NCBI GenBank assembly: GCA_010365115.1
Contig: JAAFGX010000037.1
Coordinates: 1-37,333 of the forward strand
Length of the DNA: 37,333 nt
Source of the DNA: Paludibacter sp.
Lineage (GTDB): Bacteria; Bacteroidota; Bacteroidia; Bacteroidales; Paludibacteraceae
Direction: 5' to 3'
Every line of letters begins with the position of its first letter. Position 1 is the stretch's first letter. The position numbers and the translations under genes are program-made. Of the stretch, positions 1 to 8,802 are shown one piece after another. The notes under the pieces were generated by a model. The model did no database searches and was not told where the DNA came from. It was given only the letters and a program-made list of their open reading frames with translations.

Positions 1-78
1 AAACAACTATGTGAACAAAATCAGTTCATCATAAACCGTGTTTATCAGTATGCTCCGTTTATTCTGTGTGCTAACTAA
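1..78 (+). CDS. possible C-terminal end of a gene entering from the left
   Basis: Frame 1 is open from the first base to a TAA at 76-78, giving 25 residues that end in PFILCAN. I do not recognise the family. An open frame this short can occur by chance, so this is only a candidate for the 3' end of a truncated gene. Confidence 0.25.
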   Translation, partial: KQLCEQNQFIINRVYQYAPFILCAN

Positions 79-203
79 GCAATATTGGATTAGACACGTT
101 AATTGCGGATAATCATATAAAATAAATGCAGTTAATTGTATTAGCTACACTAGTTTATTTTAGAACTTACATCCTGTTAGCTTCTTACCATGCCAAAAAT
201 AAT

Positions 204-243
204 AAAAAAACCGAAAACATTTTTACATGTTTTCGGTTTTTTT
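204..243 (-). terminator. rho-independent terminator behind tRNA-Arg
   Basis: The arms at 204-220 and 227-243 pair perfectly for 17 bp around a 6-base loop. The stem reads AAAACCGAAAACAT on one side and ends in a run of T on the other. It lies 4 bases beyond the 3' end of the leftward tRNA, where its terminator should be. T runs on both strands would let it work in both directions. Confidence 0.85.
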
Positions 244-247
244 TGAG

Positions 248-321
<74 letters not shown>

Positions 322-479
322 ATTTTTAATAATAATTCTTAATTTTAAAAGGTAACTATGAATTATCATCAGAATAAGTGCTTTTTCTAAAGCGTTGCAA
401 AAGTACTTCAAATTTTGGAACGATGCAACACTTTTAGCAGAAAATGGGGAAACGCACCAATTATTCGCTGAAAAATCGC

Positions 480-487
480 TAATTTTG
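480..487 (+). promoter_or_regulatory. candidate -7 element for thrA (TAATTTTG)
   Basis: TAATTTTG matches the Bacteroidota primary-sigma -7 consensus TAnnTTTG and lies 43 bases before the thrA ATG. No clear TTG is seen about 19 bases upstream, so the -33 half is weak. The short leader it predicts leaves no room for a threonine attenuator. Confidence 0.45.
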
Positions 488-530
488 CAGACAGAAATAA
501 ATTAAGATTAATTAAATAGAATACATAACG

Positions 531-2966
531 ATGAAGGTATTGAAATTCGGTGGAACATCCGTAGGTTCTGTCAATGGGATTTTGAATGTAAAAAAGATTG
601 TAGAGGCGGAAAACGAGCCTGTAATTGTTGTTGTATCAGCATTTTCAGGAATTACAGATCAACTCTATAAAGTGGCAAAACTTGCGTCGGAAGGAGATGA
701 TTCATATCTTTCTGATTACCAGGAAATTGGTATTCGCCATTTGAAAATAATTGAAGATGTAATTGATGCAAGTAAAAAAGAGGATGTTCTTCAACAAGTA
801 CAAGCTCAATTCACAGATTTATCCAATATCCTTCGGGGTATTTTCCTTATCAAAGATATTTCTGTTAAAATAACTGATACAATTGTAAGTTATGGCGAAT
901 CTATTTCGTCCATCATTATTTGCAATGCAATTACAAACGCTACTCATTTCGATTCACGTACATTTATAAAAACGGAAAACCAATTCGACAAGCACATTGT
1001 TGATTTTGAAAAAACCAATGCGTTGATCTGCGAAAAATTTGCATATATCAATCCCATTTCTGTATGTGGTGGTTTCATTTCTACCGATTGCATCACTAAT
1101 TTCATTACTAATTTAGGTCGCGGAGGTTCGGATTATACTGCAGCAATAATTGCAGCAGCACTACATGCTTCCATTCTTGAGATATGGACAGATGTTGATG
1201 GATTTATGACAGCTGATCCACGAATCATCAACAATGCGTATGTAATTGAAAAATTAAGTTTTATAGAAGCAATGGAACTTTGTAATTTCGGTGCAAAAGT
1301 GATTTATCCGCCAACTATTTTCCCTGTATTTCATAAGAATATTCCGGTAAAAATCAAAAATACGTTTAATCCGGAAGCAGAAGGAACGTATATCTCGCGT
1401 GAAAAAACAGGTGAACCTTCCAAAGCTATTAAAGGGATTTCATCTATCAACGACACTTCATTAATAACCGTACAGGGTCTTGGTATGGTGGGAGTTATTG
1501 GCGTTAACTACCGTATTTTCCGTGTATTGGCTAAAAGCGGCATTAGCGTCTTTTTGGTTTCTCAAGCCTCATCTGAGAATACTACTTCGATTGGTGTTCG
1601 TAATGCAGACAGTGCTGTAGCTGTAGAAGCCTTGCGAAAAGAATTTGCTTATGAAATCTCGCAAGGTGAGATCAATGAAATATTTTCAGAAGACGATTTA
1701 GCTACTGTTGCCATTGTGGGCGATAACATGAAACGCACACCAGGAATTGCAGGAAAACTTTTTGGAACGCTTGGTAGAAACGGAATTAACGTGGTGGCTT
1801 GCGCTCAGGGTGCTTCAGAAACAAATATCTCGTTTGTTACTGATAGAAAATCACTTCGCAAAGCATTAAATGTAATTCACGATTCGTTTTTCTTATCAGA
1901 ATATCAGGTACTTAATATTTACATTACCGGCATTGGTACAGTTGGTGGTAGTTTGATAAATCAAATTAAAAAGCAACAGGAAAAACTTAAAGCTCAAAAT
2001 GGTCTGAAATTAAACGTGGTGGGAATTGCATCCAGTAAAAAAATGCTATTTAATCGCGATGGAATTGATCTGGAAAATTATGCTGAAAACCTTAAATTAA
2101 ATGGAGTTGAAGCCACTTCCGAACTGATTTGTAAAGAAGTAATAAATCTAAATATTTTCAATTCCGTTTTTGTAGATTGTACTGCCAATTCTCATATTTC
2201 TGATTTATATCAACAATTATTAGAAAATAATATTTCTGTTGTAACAGCAAATAAATTAGCTGCTTCCGCAGCTTACGATAAATATTTAAGTCTAAAAGAA
2301 ACAGCCCGAAGACGTGGTGTAAAGTTTCTTTTCGAAACCAATGTGGGTGCCGGACTTCCTATTATCAACACCATGAATAATCTTATAAATAGTGGTGATC
2401 ATATTCAAAAAATGGAAGCAGTTCTTTCCGGAACTCTAAATTTTATTTTCAACACAATAAGCAACGATATTCCACTTAGTAAAGCAATTCTAATGGCGAA
2501 AGAAGCCGGTTTTGCAGAGCCCGATCCACGAATTGATCTAAGTGGCAAAGATGTAATCAGAAAACTCGTGATTTTGGCACGAGAAGCAGGGTATAAAGTA
2601 GAACAAACTGATGTTGTCAAAAATTTATTTATTCCCGAAAAATACTTTTCCGGAAGTCTGGAAGATTTCTGGTTGACCGTGCCTGAATTGGATGCGGAAT
2701 TTGAATCAAAACGACAGAAACTAGATGCCGATGGAAAACGTTGGCGCTTTGTTGCCACCATGGAAAACGGAGATTGTAATGTTGGACTGCAAGAAGTAGA
2801 TAGTTTACATCCGTTTTATGACCTACAGGGAAGCAACAATATCATTCTCATTACTACAGAACGTTATAATGAATTTCCAATGATGATAAAAGGCTATGGT
2901 GCAGGTGCAAGTGTTACTGCGGCTGGCGTTTTTTCTGATATTATGAGTGTTGCAAATATCAGATAA
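531..2966 (+). CDS. thrA: bifunctional aspartate kinase / homoserine dehydrogenase
   Basis: This fusion enzyme catalyses the first and third steps of threonine, methionine and isoleucine synthesis from aspartate: phosphorylation of aspartate, and NAD(P)H reduction of aspartate semialdehyde to homoserine. The N-terminal kinase domain opens with KFGGTSVG (residues 5-12) and contains the TDVDGFMTADPR segment. Two regulatory ACT repeats follow at about 310-455, where allosteric feedback would act. The dehydrogenase domain begins at about 462 with the Rossmann motif G467-x-G469-x-x-G472, and later has NKLA and the GTLNFIF segment. At 811 residues it has the usual length for ThrA. The usual partners thrB and thrC do not follow; the next gene is a sugar-nucleotide reductase 86 bases downstream. 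The ATG starts directly at the conserved MKVLKFGG. Confidence 0.97.
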   Translation: MKVLKFGGTSVGSVNGILNVKKIVEAENEPVIVVVSAFSGITDQLYKVAKLASEGDDSYLSDYQEIGIRHLKIIEDVIDASKKEDVLQQVQAQFTDLSNILRGIFLIKDISVKITDTIVSYGESISSIIICNAITNATHFDSRTFIKTENQFDKHIVDFEKTNALICEKFAYINPISVCGGFISTDCITNFITNLGRGGSDYTAAIIAAALHASILEIWTDVDGFMTADPRIINNAYVIEKLSFIEAMELCNFGAKVIYPPTIFPVFHKNIPVKIKNTFNPEAEGTYISREKTGEPSKAIKGISSINDTSLITVQGLGMVGVIGVNYRIFRVLAKSGISVFLVSQASSENTTSIGVRNADSAVAVEALRKEFAYEISQGEINEIFSEDDLATVAIVGDNMKRTPGIAGKLFGTLGRNGINVVACAQGASETNISFVTDRKSLRKALNVIHDSFFLSEYQVLNIYITGIGTVGGSLINQIKKQQEKLKAQNGLKLNVVGIASSKKMLFNRDGIDLENYAENLKLNGVEATSELICKEVINLNIFNSVFVDCTANSHISDLYQQLLENNISVVTANKLAASAAYDKYLSLKETARRRGVKFLFETNVGAGLPIINTMNNLINSGDHIQKMEAVLSGTLNFIFNTISNDIPLSKAILMAKEAGFAEPDPRIDLSGKDVIRKLVILAREAGYKVEQTDVVKNLFIPEKYFSGSLEDFWLTVPELDAEFESKRQKLDADGKRWRFVATMENGDCNVGLQEVDSLHPFYDLQGSNNIILITTERYNEFPMMIKGYGAGASVTAAGVFSDIMSVANIR

Positions 2967-3052
2967 TCTATTCTTAATCAATAATATTGCATGTTATTGG
3001 TTTCCATATAATTCCTTACTTAATTTTTACAAGTACCTGACTCCAAAAAAAT

Positions 3053-3919
3053 ATGAATACAATTTTAATTACAGGCAGTAACGGGCAATTAGGCAACGAA
3101 ATGCAACAAGCATCCAAGCGTTATAATTCATTCAATTATCTTTTTACCGATGTGGCAGAACTAGATATATGCAACAAATCGGCGTTAGATGCTTATGTTA
3201 TTGAAAATAATGTAAATATTATTGTAAATTGTGCAGCTTATACAGCTGTCGACAAGGCAGAGGATGATCAGGAATTATGTTACAAAATAAACCGCGATGC
3301 TGTACGAAACATTGGGGAAGTAGCAGCAAAAAATAAACTTAAAGTTATTCATGTTTCTACTGATTATGTTTTTGATGGAACAAATCATATTCCTTACACC
3401 GAAGAAATGCCTGTTAGCCCGGTTTCTGTTTATGGCAAATCGAAGCAAGAAGGCGAAAAAGCATTAATGGAAGTTTGTAACCAAGCAGTTATTATTCGTA
3501 CATCTTGGCTTTATTCTTCATTTGGGGGCAATTTTGTAAAAACAATGATTAAACTCGGCACAGAGCGGGATACATTGAATGTCATTTTCGATCAGATTGG
3601 GACACCAACATATGCTGCCGATTTGGCAAACTCTATTCTTCAGGTAATAAATGCAGAAAAATTCATTTCAGGCATTTATCATTATTCTAACGAAGGAGTA
3701 TGCAGTTGGTACGATTTCACCAAAACCATTCATCGAATTGCAGGCATCAACTGCAAAGTTCTGCCCATAGAAACTAAAGATTACCCCACACGCACTCCCC
3801 GTCCTCATTACAGTGTATTAAACAAAGCCCGGATTAAAACAACTTATGGAATATCAATTCCTTATTGGGAAGAAAGCTTAAAGAAATGCATTGCTATTTT
3901 GACAATTTATAAAAAATAA
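3053..3919 (+). CDS. rfbD: dTDP-4-dehydrorhamnose reductase (RmlD/RfbD family)
   Basis: RmlD reduces dTDP-4-keto-L-rhamnose to dTDP-L-rhamnose, the last step in making the rhamnose donor for surface polysaccharides. The protein is an extended short-chain dehydrogenase of 288 residues. It has an N-terminal nucleotide-binding motif in ITGSNGQLG, a VSTDYVFDG strand carrying the catalytic Thr, and the catalytic pair Y127-x-x-x-K131 (VYGKSK). The segment PYTEEMPVSPVSVYGKSK is typical of RmlD. No other rml or rfb gene lies nearby, so the pathway must be completed elsewhere. It follows thrA by 86 bases and might be co-transcribed. A related NDP-sugar reductase with another substrate cannot be excluded. 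Confidence 0.88.
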   Translation: MNTILITGSNGQLGNEMQQASKRYNSFNYLFTDVAELDICNKSALDAYVIENNVNIIVNCAAYTAVDKAEDDQELCYKINRDAVRNIGEVAAKNKLKVIHVSTDYVFDGTNHIPYTEEMPVSPVSVYGKSKQEGEKALMEVCNQAVIIRTSWLYSSFGGNFVKTMIKLGTERDTLNVIFDQIGTPTYAADLANSILQVINAEKFISGIYHYSNEGVCSWYDFTKTIHRIAGINCKVLPIETKDYPTRTPRPHYSVLNKARIKTTYGISIPYWEESLKKCIAILTIYKK

Positions 3920-3933
3920 AACAACTGCAATTG

Positions 3934-3959
3934 GAGTTAAATTTTAGCCGATTTAACTC
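3934..3959 (+). terminator. hairpin after rfbD
   Basis: GAGTTAAAT (3934-3942) and ATTTAACTC (3951-3959) form a perfect 9-bp stem with an 8-base loop, followed by ATTTCATTTT. It lies 15 bases after the rfbD stop. The T run is interrupted, so it is a moderate terminator candidate. Confidence 0.55.
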
Positions 3960-4800
3960 ATTTCATTTTAAATCAAGCATTTCATTTTGATTTATTATTT
4001 CAGATAACTTAAAAAAAAACTATTCGATTTACTACCATTAATTCGTGAACTATTTATTAAAAAAATTATCTTTTCCACCATCAGTATCGAATTCCCTGCG
4101 ATATAAAATCAACACTTCATTATTATTCAGAATTCACTTTTGTAGAATTAGTATCAATTTGAAATTAGTATTCTTTCCATTCACACAAACCTAAATTAAC
4201 GTTCTCTCTGCAATAAAATTACTTGTAAGAAAATGAATTTGAGCCGTAAAACACATTTTGCATTAAATTTGAAGTAGTAAATTCAATTCATATAATACAT
4301 AAATATGCTTGTTTTGTAGTCAAAAGTTTAATTAATGATTTTACTACACAACTTACATTGTTACTTTGTGTTATTTTTTTACCATTATATGTTATACTTT
4401 GTTATTGTATTATTTCTCATTTTTGTATTACTCTATCAATTTGAGTTTAATGAAAGTGATATTTTATAAAATGAAATTACTTTTGTAGCACTTTTAAGAA
4501 TATCAAATTTAATTAATTTGATTTAAATCTTATAATAAAGATTTTCATATTTTCTTTAAAATACAGCAACCTTATATAGTGCACGTTAAAGATCATTTCA
4601 AATATGATTTCGGAGTTTAAAGTAATTATTTACTTCATCTTAAAAAAAATGTCATAATTAATACTACACAATCAAATAAATCGCCACACGACACTACCTA
4701 TCAATACTTTACCGAACAAAGTAGTATATTTGCAATGCAGAAATGAAACAAAATAAAACTGCATTAAACTTATAATATTTATCTTGTAAATTAAATCATT
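3960..4800. other. long AT-rich intergenic region
   Basis: I see no credible gene on either strand in these 840 bases. The stretch is very AT-rich and holds scattered promoter-like matches. One is TACTTTTG at 4478-4485; another is TATATTTG at 4725-4732, which could serve the tiny ORF at 4801. It could hold an unrecognised small RNA, but no diagnostic structure is visible. Confidence 0.5.
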
Positions 4801-4899
4801 ATGGAAACTTCAACTTTCAAACCACTGCTTAAAACAGCTAGTTTAATTTTTTCAAGCTATTTATTTGTACTGATAGTTCTTGTGATTATTTTTAACTAA
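4801..4899 (+). CDS. tiny predicted single-pass membrane peptide (32 aa)
   Basis: The ORF starts at ATG 4801 and stops at TAA 4897-4899, giving 32 residues. The first half is polar (METSTFKPLLKTAS). The second half is one strongly hydrophobic segment, residues 15-31, ending VLIVLVIIFN. A TATATTTG -7-like element at 4725-4732 lies 69 bases upstream. I recognise no family. The membrane-like composition and the promoter match are the only support, and hydrophobic ORFs arise easily in AT-rich DNA, so existence as a gene is uncertain. Confidence 0.4.
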   Translation: METSTFKPLLKTASLIFSSYLFVLIVLVIIFN

Positions 4900-4933
4900 T
4901 ACCGATTGCAGAAATAATTCAGTCCAATGTCGA

Positions 4934-5081
4934 CCCTGCCTGCCGCAGGGAAGTTCGTCTAATGGAACATCCTGTTTAACGGGATTGTACTATATGCCTT
5001 CCGCAAGCGGAATCTTGAAATACTCGATCGGCATTATACCAAAGATGACTTTAGACTGAAATAGAAATTCATTTGGTATAA
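4934..5081. repeat. cluster of three inverted repeats, possible element remnant or structured RNA
   Basis: Three inverted repeats lie in about 150 bases that are more GC-rich than their surroundings. CCCTGC/GCAGGG is at 4934-4950. TTCCGC/GCGGAA with a 2-base spacer is at 4999-5012. A 10-bp pair, TTATACCAAA (5034-5043) and TTTGGTATAA (5072-5081), closes the region. No ORF spans it. The pattern suits a decayed repeat element or a structured transcript following the tiny ORF at 4801. The sequence alone does not decide. Confidence 0.45.
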
Positions 5082-5135
5082 CCTTTCATTCAAAGTTAGC
5101 TTCATATTTACATTTTTCACTACGTGAATATATTC

Positions 5136-5179
5136 CACAACAAACGGTCATTCAAGTACTTGAATGACCGTTTGTTGTG
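5136..5179 (-). terminator. perfect 44-bp palindrome at the end of the leu operon
   Basis: The arms 5136-5157 and 5158-5179 are exact reverse complements over 22 bp with no unpaired loop. The palindrome ends 14 bases beyond the leuB stop, so in the leftward leu transcript it would form a very strong hairpin. Neither side carries a clean T run, so it may work as a 3'-end stabiliser or a protein-binding site rather than as a standard intrinsic terminator. Confidence 0.65.
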
Positions 5180-5193
5180 AAATACTTTTAAAA

Positions 5194-6315
5194 TTATTTT
5201 GATATATAGTTTACAATCCACTCTCCAACATCGGTTGTAGAATATGCTTTCTCATTATCTGCAATATCTTCAGTAACAATTTTAGCATCCATACTTGCAG
5301 TTACGGCTTCACGTATCAAAGCGCCTTCTTCCATCATTCCAAATGCATATTCGAACATCAACGCGGCTGAAAGGATTGTCGCCAAAGGATTTGCTATGTT
5401 TTTACCTGTAGCCTGAGGATACGAGCCATGGATTGGCTCAAAAACTGAAGTATGAATTCCGACAGAAGCAGAAGGTAACATTCCCAAAGATCCGGTTATA
5501 ACCGAAGCTTCATCTGTCAAAATATCTCCAAATAAATTCTCTGTAACCAACACATCAAAGCTTTTTGGCCATTGGATAATTCGCATAGCTGCGTTATCAA
5601 CAAACATAAATTCAGTTTCTATTTCAGGATATTGAGGTGCAATTTCCTGACCAATTTGACGCCAGAGACGTGATGTTGCCAACACATTGGCTTTATCAAC
5701 AATAGTTACTTTTTTATTTCGTTGTCCGGCATATTTATAAGCCAAATGAAGAATACGTTCCACTTCCTCTCGAGTGTAAACACAAGTATCGTAAGCAGTA
5801 TTTCCATCTTCTGCCCTTCCTTGCGGACGACCAAAATACATACCGCCTGTTAATTCACGAATACACATAAAATCGGCTCCATCAATTAGTTCTGCACGAA
5901 GTGGTGATTTATGGATTAATGATGGGAAAGTAGTAACGGGGCGAATATTTGCATACAATCCTAAATCTTTGCGCATTTTCAACAGGCCCTGTTCCGGACG
6001 AACTTTTGCCGATGGATCATTGTCATATTTTGGGTCGCCAATAGCTCCAAAAAGTACAGCATCTGACTTCATGCATAAATCATGTGTTGCCTTTGGATAG
6101 GGTTCGCCTACAGCATCAATTGCACAAGCACCAACAATAGCATATTCGAATTTTAATTCATGTCCGAACTTATTACAAATTGCTTTTGTTACATTCAAAG
6201 CTTGTTCAACAATTTCAGGTCCAATACCATCACCTGGTAAAATTGCAATGTTTAAAACTTTTGTATTTTCTTGAGAACTGTTTGCGAAATTTGATTTTTG
6301 AGATATTACATCCAT
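5194..6315 (-). CDS. leuB: 3-isopropylmalate dehydrogenase
   Basis: LeuB oxidises and decarboxylates 3-isopropylmalate to 2-ketoisocaproate with NAD+, the third step of leucine synthesis. It can act on the analogous methylmalate if a citramalate route to isoleucine is present. The 373-residue protein shows the family features in order: [12 protein letters not shown] near residue 26, the [21 protein letters not shown] substrate region, [12 protein letters not shown], and a C-terminal EPIHGSYP followed by [17 protein letters not shown]. An N-terminal tail of about 20 residues ([19 protein letters not shown]) precedes the conserved start; it may be real or the start may lie further in. It is the last gene of the leftward leu operon. 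A rightward small gene at 6400-6579 fills the gap before it. Confidence 0.96.
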   Translation of the reverse strand: MDVISQKSNFANSSQENTKVLNIAILPGDGIGPEIVEQALNVTKAICNKFGHELKFEYAIVGACAIDAVGEPYPKATHDLCMKSDAVLFGAIGDPKYDNDPSAKVRPEQGLLKMRKDLGLYANIRPVTTFPSLIHKSPLRAELIDGADFMCIRELTGGMYFGRPQGRAEDGNTAYDTCVYTREEVERILHLAYKYAGQRNKKVTIVDKANVLATSRLWRQIGQEIAPQYPEIETEFMFVDNAAMRIIQWPKSFDVLVTENLFGDILTDEASVITGSLGMLPSASVGIHTSVFEPIHGSYPQATGKNIANPLATILSAALMFEYAFGMMEEGALIREAVTASMDAKIVTEDIADNEKAYSTTDVGEWIVNYISK

Positions 6316-6346
6316 ATTTTATAATTTTTTAATATTATTTAGAATC

Positions 6347-6372
6347 TTGTGATAAAAAATTTCTTATATTTG
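6347..6372 (+). promoter_or_regulatory. candidate promoter for the small gene at 6400
   Basis: TATATTTG at 6365-6372 matches the -7 consensus TAnnTTTG and lies 27 bases before the ATG at 6400. A TTG at 6347-6349 is spaced 15 bases upstream, shorter than the usual 19-21. Its presence supports the reading of the small ORF as an independent rightward gene. Confidence 0.5.
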
Positions 6373-6399
6373 CAGTATCAATCTTAAAACTATACTTTT

Positions 6400-6579
6400 A
6401 TGATCTACGTATTATTTGCAATTGCGGCTTTTATGGCAATTGTTACAGCATTTATTACAAATTCCATAACTAAAAACAGTAAAAATAGCAAGGTTAAAAA
6501 AATAATAGTTATTATAATTTCTATTCTAGCTTATGGTGTAATTGCGGTTCTGTTATTTCAAGAAAAGAGTTATTCTTAG
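6400..6579 (+). CDS. small predicted two-pass membrane protein (59 aa)
   Basis: The ORF runs from ATG 6400 to TAG 6577-6579 and encodes 59 residues. It shows two hydrophobic segments, about residues 2-20 (IYVLFAIAAFMAIVTAF) and 35-54 (IIVIIISILAYGVIAVLLF), separated by a basic, Ser/Asn/Lys-rich loop. A short polar tail ends in QEKSYS. A TAnnTTTG promoter element precedes it. It lies between the cimA-like gene and leuB but on the opposite strand, so the leu operon transcript would read it antisense. The positive loop suggests a hairpin with both ends outside. I do not recognise the family and can name no function; coding itself is likely but not proven. Confidence 0.6.
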   Translation: MIYVLFAIAAFMAIVTAFITNSITKNSKNSKVKKIIVIIISILAYGVIAVLLFQEKSYS

Positions 6580-6588
6580 AAAATTGCC

Positions 6589-8157
6589 TTAATCAATAAT
6601 ATTTAGCATTTTTACTGTTGCCTTGATTGCAGCCACTGTTTGGTCACTATCCAGTCCTCTTGTTTTAAAAATCTTATCATTGAATCTCCAGGTAATTATA
6701 GTCTGTACTAACGCATCGGTTTTGCCTCCCGGAGGTATCACTACCACATAATCCAACAATTCAGGTGTGGGTTTATTCAGACTTTTATATATTTTCCACA
6801 TTGCTTTCGAAACAGCATTGTATTGTCCATCGCCCGAAGCCGATTGCTCAAACACTTCACCTCTTACTTCCATCTTTACTGTTGCCATTGGTCGCAAACC
6901 GTATGTAAGTGACAATGAATAATTCAACATCTTCACAACCTGCTCTTCTTGCTCATTTTTAAGAACATCCGAAACAATATATGGTAGTTCATCCAACGAA
7001 ACCGTTTCTTTTTTATCTCCTAATTCAATGACACGAGCAGTAACGCGTTGCATCATTTCATCATCCAACTCTATTCCAAGCTGTTGAAGGTTTTTCAGGA
7101 TATTTGCTTTCCCTGATGTTTTTCCGAGCGCATATTGCCGTTCGCGACCAAATCGTTCGGGCAATAAATCGTTGTAATAAAGATTTTTTTTGTTGTCACC
7201 ATCAGCGTGAACTCCTGCTACTTGTGTGAAAACATTTTCTCCAATTACAGGCTTGTTATGCGGAATTCTAATACCCGAATATGTTTCAACAACTTTACTT
7301 ACTGAATTTATTTTATCCTCCTGTAAATCTGTTCTCATTTTGAAATGATCGTGCAAAACTGCTATTACACTTGACAAAGGTGCATTTCCGGCACGTTCGC
7401 CCAATCCATTTACAGTAACATGGATTCCTTGCACTCCTGCTTTTATAGCTTCAAAAACATTTGCAATTGCAAAATCATAATCGTTATGAGCATGAAAATC
7501 AAAATGCAAATCAGGATACCGGGCAATCATTTTATCACAAAAATTACGGGTTTCATCCGGATTTAAAATTCCAAGCGTATCGGGCAACATAAATCGTTTG
7601 ATAGATTCAGTTTTCAATGAATCAACCATAAAATACACATAATCTTCCGATTCGCGCATTCCGTTGGACCAATCTTCGAGATACACATTCACCGAAATAC
7701 CCATATCTTTGGCATTGTTCAATACCTGTTTGATATCAGCTATATGTTGTTCGGGTGTTTTTTTGAGCTGATGCGTACAATGTTTTAGTGAACCTTTGCA
7801 CAACAAATTAATGACAGTGCAACCTGCATTTTTTATCCAATCGAGCGATAAAAAACCATCAACAAACCCTAATACTTCAATTTTATCAATATATCCGCGC
7901 GAACGAGCCCATTGAGCTACCTTTTTTACAGAGGCAAATTCCCCTTCTGATACGCGGGCTGATGCTATTTCAATTCTATCGACACGCAACTCTTCCAACA
8001 ATAGTCGTGCAATGCTCAGTTTTTCTTGAGCTGCAAATGAAACTCCCGATGTCTGTTCTCCATCGCGAAGTGTGGTATCCATTATTTCAATAGCCCCCCT
8101 CAATCCCACCGATGGAGGGACATTTGGTGTAGAGGATTTTGTGTTGTTTTTATTCAT
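6589..8157 (-). CDS. CimA/LeuA-family acyltransferase, probable citramalate synthase
   Basis: This 522-residue DRE-TIM metallolyase has the TIM-barrel start [13 protein letters not shown] near residue 23, a metal-binding HAHND motif (DFHAHNDYDFAIANV) and NGLGERAGNAPL. A C-terminal LeuA-type allosteric domain (about 400-522) ends in DSDQTVAAIKATVKMLNI. It is distinct from the LeuA at 10921 and shares with that gene the operon encoding LeuC, LeuD and LeuB. The most economical role is (R)-citramalate synthase, condensing pyruvate and acetyl-CoA at the head of the threonine-independent isoleucine route; a second isopropylmalate synthase is the alternative. The first 22 residues precede the conserved core, and PNVPPSVGLRGA among them is encoded by a copy of the local G/C-rich repeat. 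The ATG itself lies within that repeat element. Confidence 0.8.
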   Translation of the reverse strand: MNKNNTKSSTPNVPPSVGLRGAIEIMDTTLRDGEQTSGVSFAAQEKLSIARLLLEELRVDRIEIASARVSEGEFASVKKVAQWARSRGYIDKIEVLGFVDGFLSLDWIKNAGCTVINLLCKGSLKHCTHQLKKTPEQHIADIKQVLNNAKDMGISVNVYLEDWSNGMRESEDYVYFMVDSLKTESIKRFMLPDTLGILNPDETRNFCDKMIARYPDLHFDFHAHNDYDFAIANVFEAIKAGVQGIHVTVNGLGERAGNAPLSSVIAVLHDHFKMRTDLQEDKINSVSKVVETYSGIRIPHNKPVIGENVFTQVAGVHADGDNKKNLYYNDLLPERFGRERQYALGKTSGKANILKNLQQLGIELDDEMMQRVTARVIELGDKKETVSLDELPYIVSDVLKNEQEEQVVKMLNYSLSLTYGLRPMATVKMEVRGEVFEQSASGDGQYNAVSKAMWKIYKSLNKPTPELLDYVVVIPPGGKTDALVQTIITWRFNDKIFKTRGLDSDQTVAAIKATVKMLNIID

Positions 8158-8201
8158 CTCATTTTTTTATTTCAAAAAAAGATATTTTTAATTTAGGGGG
8201 C
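8093..8201. repeat. degenerate G/C-rich repeat pair overlapping the cimA-like start
   Basis: A degenerate palindromic copy begins at 8093 (GCCCCCCTCAATCCC, continuing into GATGGAGGGA). An oppositely oriented stub, TTAGGGGGC, ends at 8201. The two ends match only over about 7 bp, so a 109-bp MITE-like element is inferred rather than clear. The interval contains the cimA-like ATG (8155-8157), its first 21 codons, and the whole gap to leuD. Confidence 0.5.
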
Positions 8202-8203
8202 TT

Positions 8204-8788
8204 TTATCTTGCTTTTTCGTACGCTTCAATTTGTACTTTTTTACTTAGCAAATAGTCGATATCGTCAAGTCCATTTACTAAACATTCCTTTTTATATGGA
8301 TTTATGTCAAATGATTCCGAATTTCCGGTTTCATTGTTTGTTATAATCTGCTTTTCCAAATCAATTGTCAAGGAAGTTGCAGGATTACTATTTACGGATG
8401 AAAATATTTCCGCCAAAAATTCTGTTGATACAACCACAGGAAGTACACCATTATTCAAAGCATTATTTTGAAAAATATCGGCAAAAAAGTTGGAAACAAC
8501 TACTTTGAATCCGTAACCATCAATTGCCCATGCAGCGTGTTCGCGGCTTGAACCCGAACCGAAATTTTTTCCGGCAACAAGAATAGAACCTTTGTACAAG
8601 GAATTATTCAACACAAAATCCGCTTTAGGGCTACCATCTTTGTTGTAACGCCAATCAGCGAAAAGATTATTTCCAAAACCTTCCTTATCTGTTGCTTTCA
8701 AAAAACGAGCGGGTATAATTTGGTCAGTATCCACATTTTCGATTGGAAGTGGAACAACCGTTGAAGTTAATTTTATAAATTTTTCCAT
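8204..8788 (-). CDS. leuD: 3-isopropylmalate dehydratase small subunit
   Basis: LeuD pairs with LeuC to isomerise 2-isopropylmalate to 3-isopropylmalate, the second leucine step. It also serves citramalate to methylmalate conversion in the isoleucine variant. The 194-residue protein has the family's [12 protein letters not shown] segment near residue 20, and the swivelling-domain motif [17 protein letters not shown], which supplies substrate-binding Ser and Arg. The C-terminal helical tail [10 protein letters not shown] is typical. In the operon it should follow leuC directly, but here a GxxExxY gene with inverted-repeat ends separates them. The ATG at 8788 is 15 bases from the inner end of that element, so its native upstream sequence has been replaced by element sequence almost up to the start. 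Confidence 0.95.
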   Translation of the reverse strand: MEKFIKLTSTVVPLPIENVDTDQIIPARFLKATDKEGFGNNLFADWRYNKDGSPKADFVLNNSLYKGSILVAGKNFGSGSSREHAAWAIDGYGFKVVVSNFFADIFQNNALNNGVLPVVVSTEFLAEIFSSVNSNPATSLTIDLEKQIITNNETGNSESFDINPYKKECLVNGLDDIDYLLSKKVQIEAYEKAR

Positions 8789-8802
8789 TTTTCTATATGT
8801 TT

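Noticed and set aside
331-530. Threonine attenuator before thrA
   Set aside because: The only mini-ORF there is not rich in Thr or Ile, and no terminator hairpin lies between the candidate promoter and thrA.
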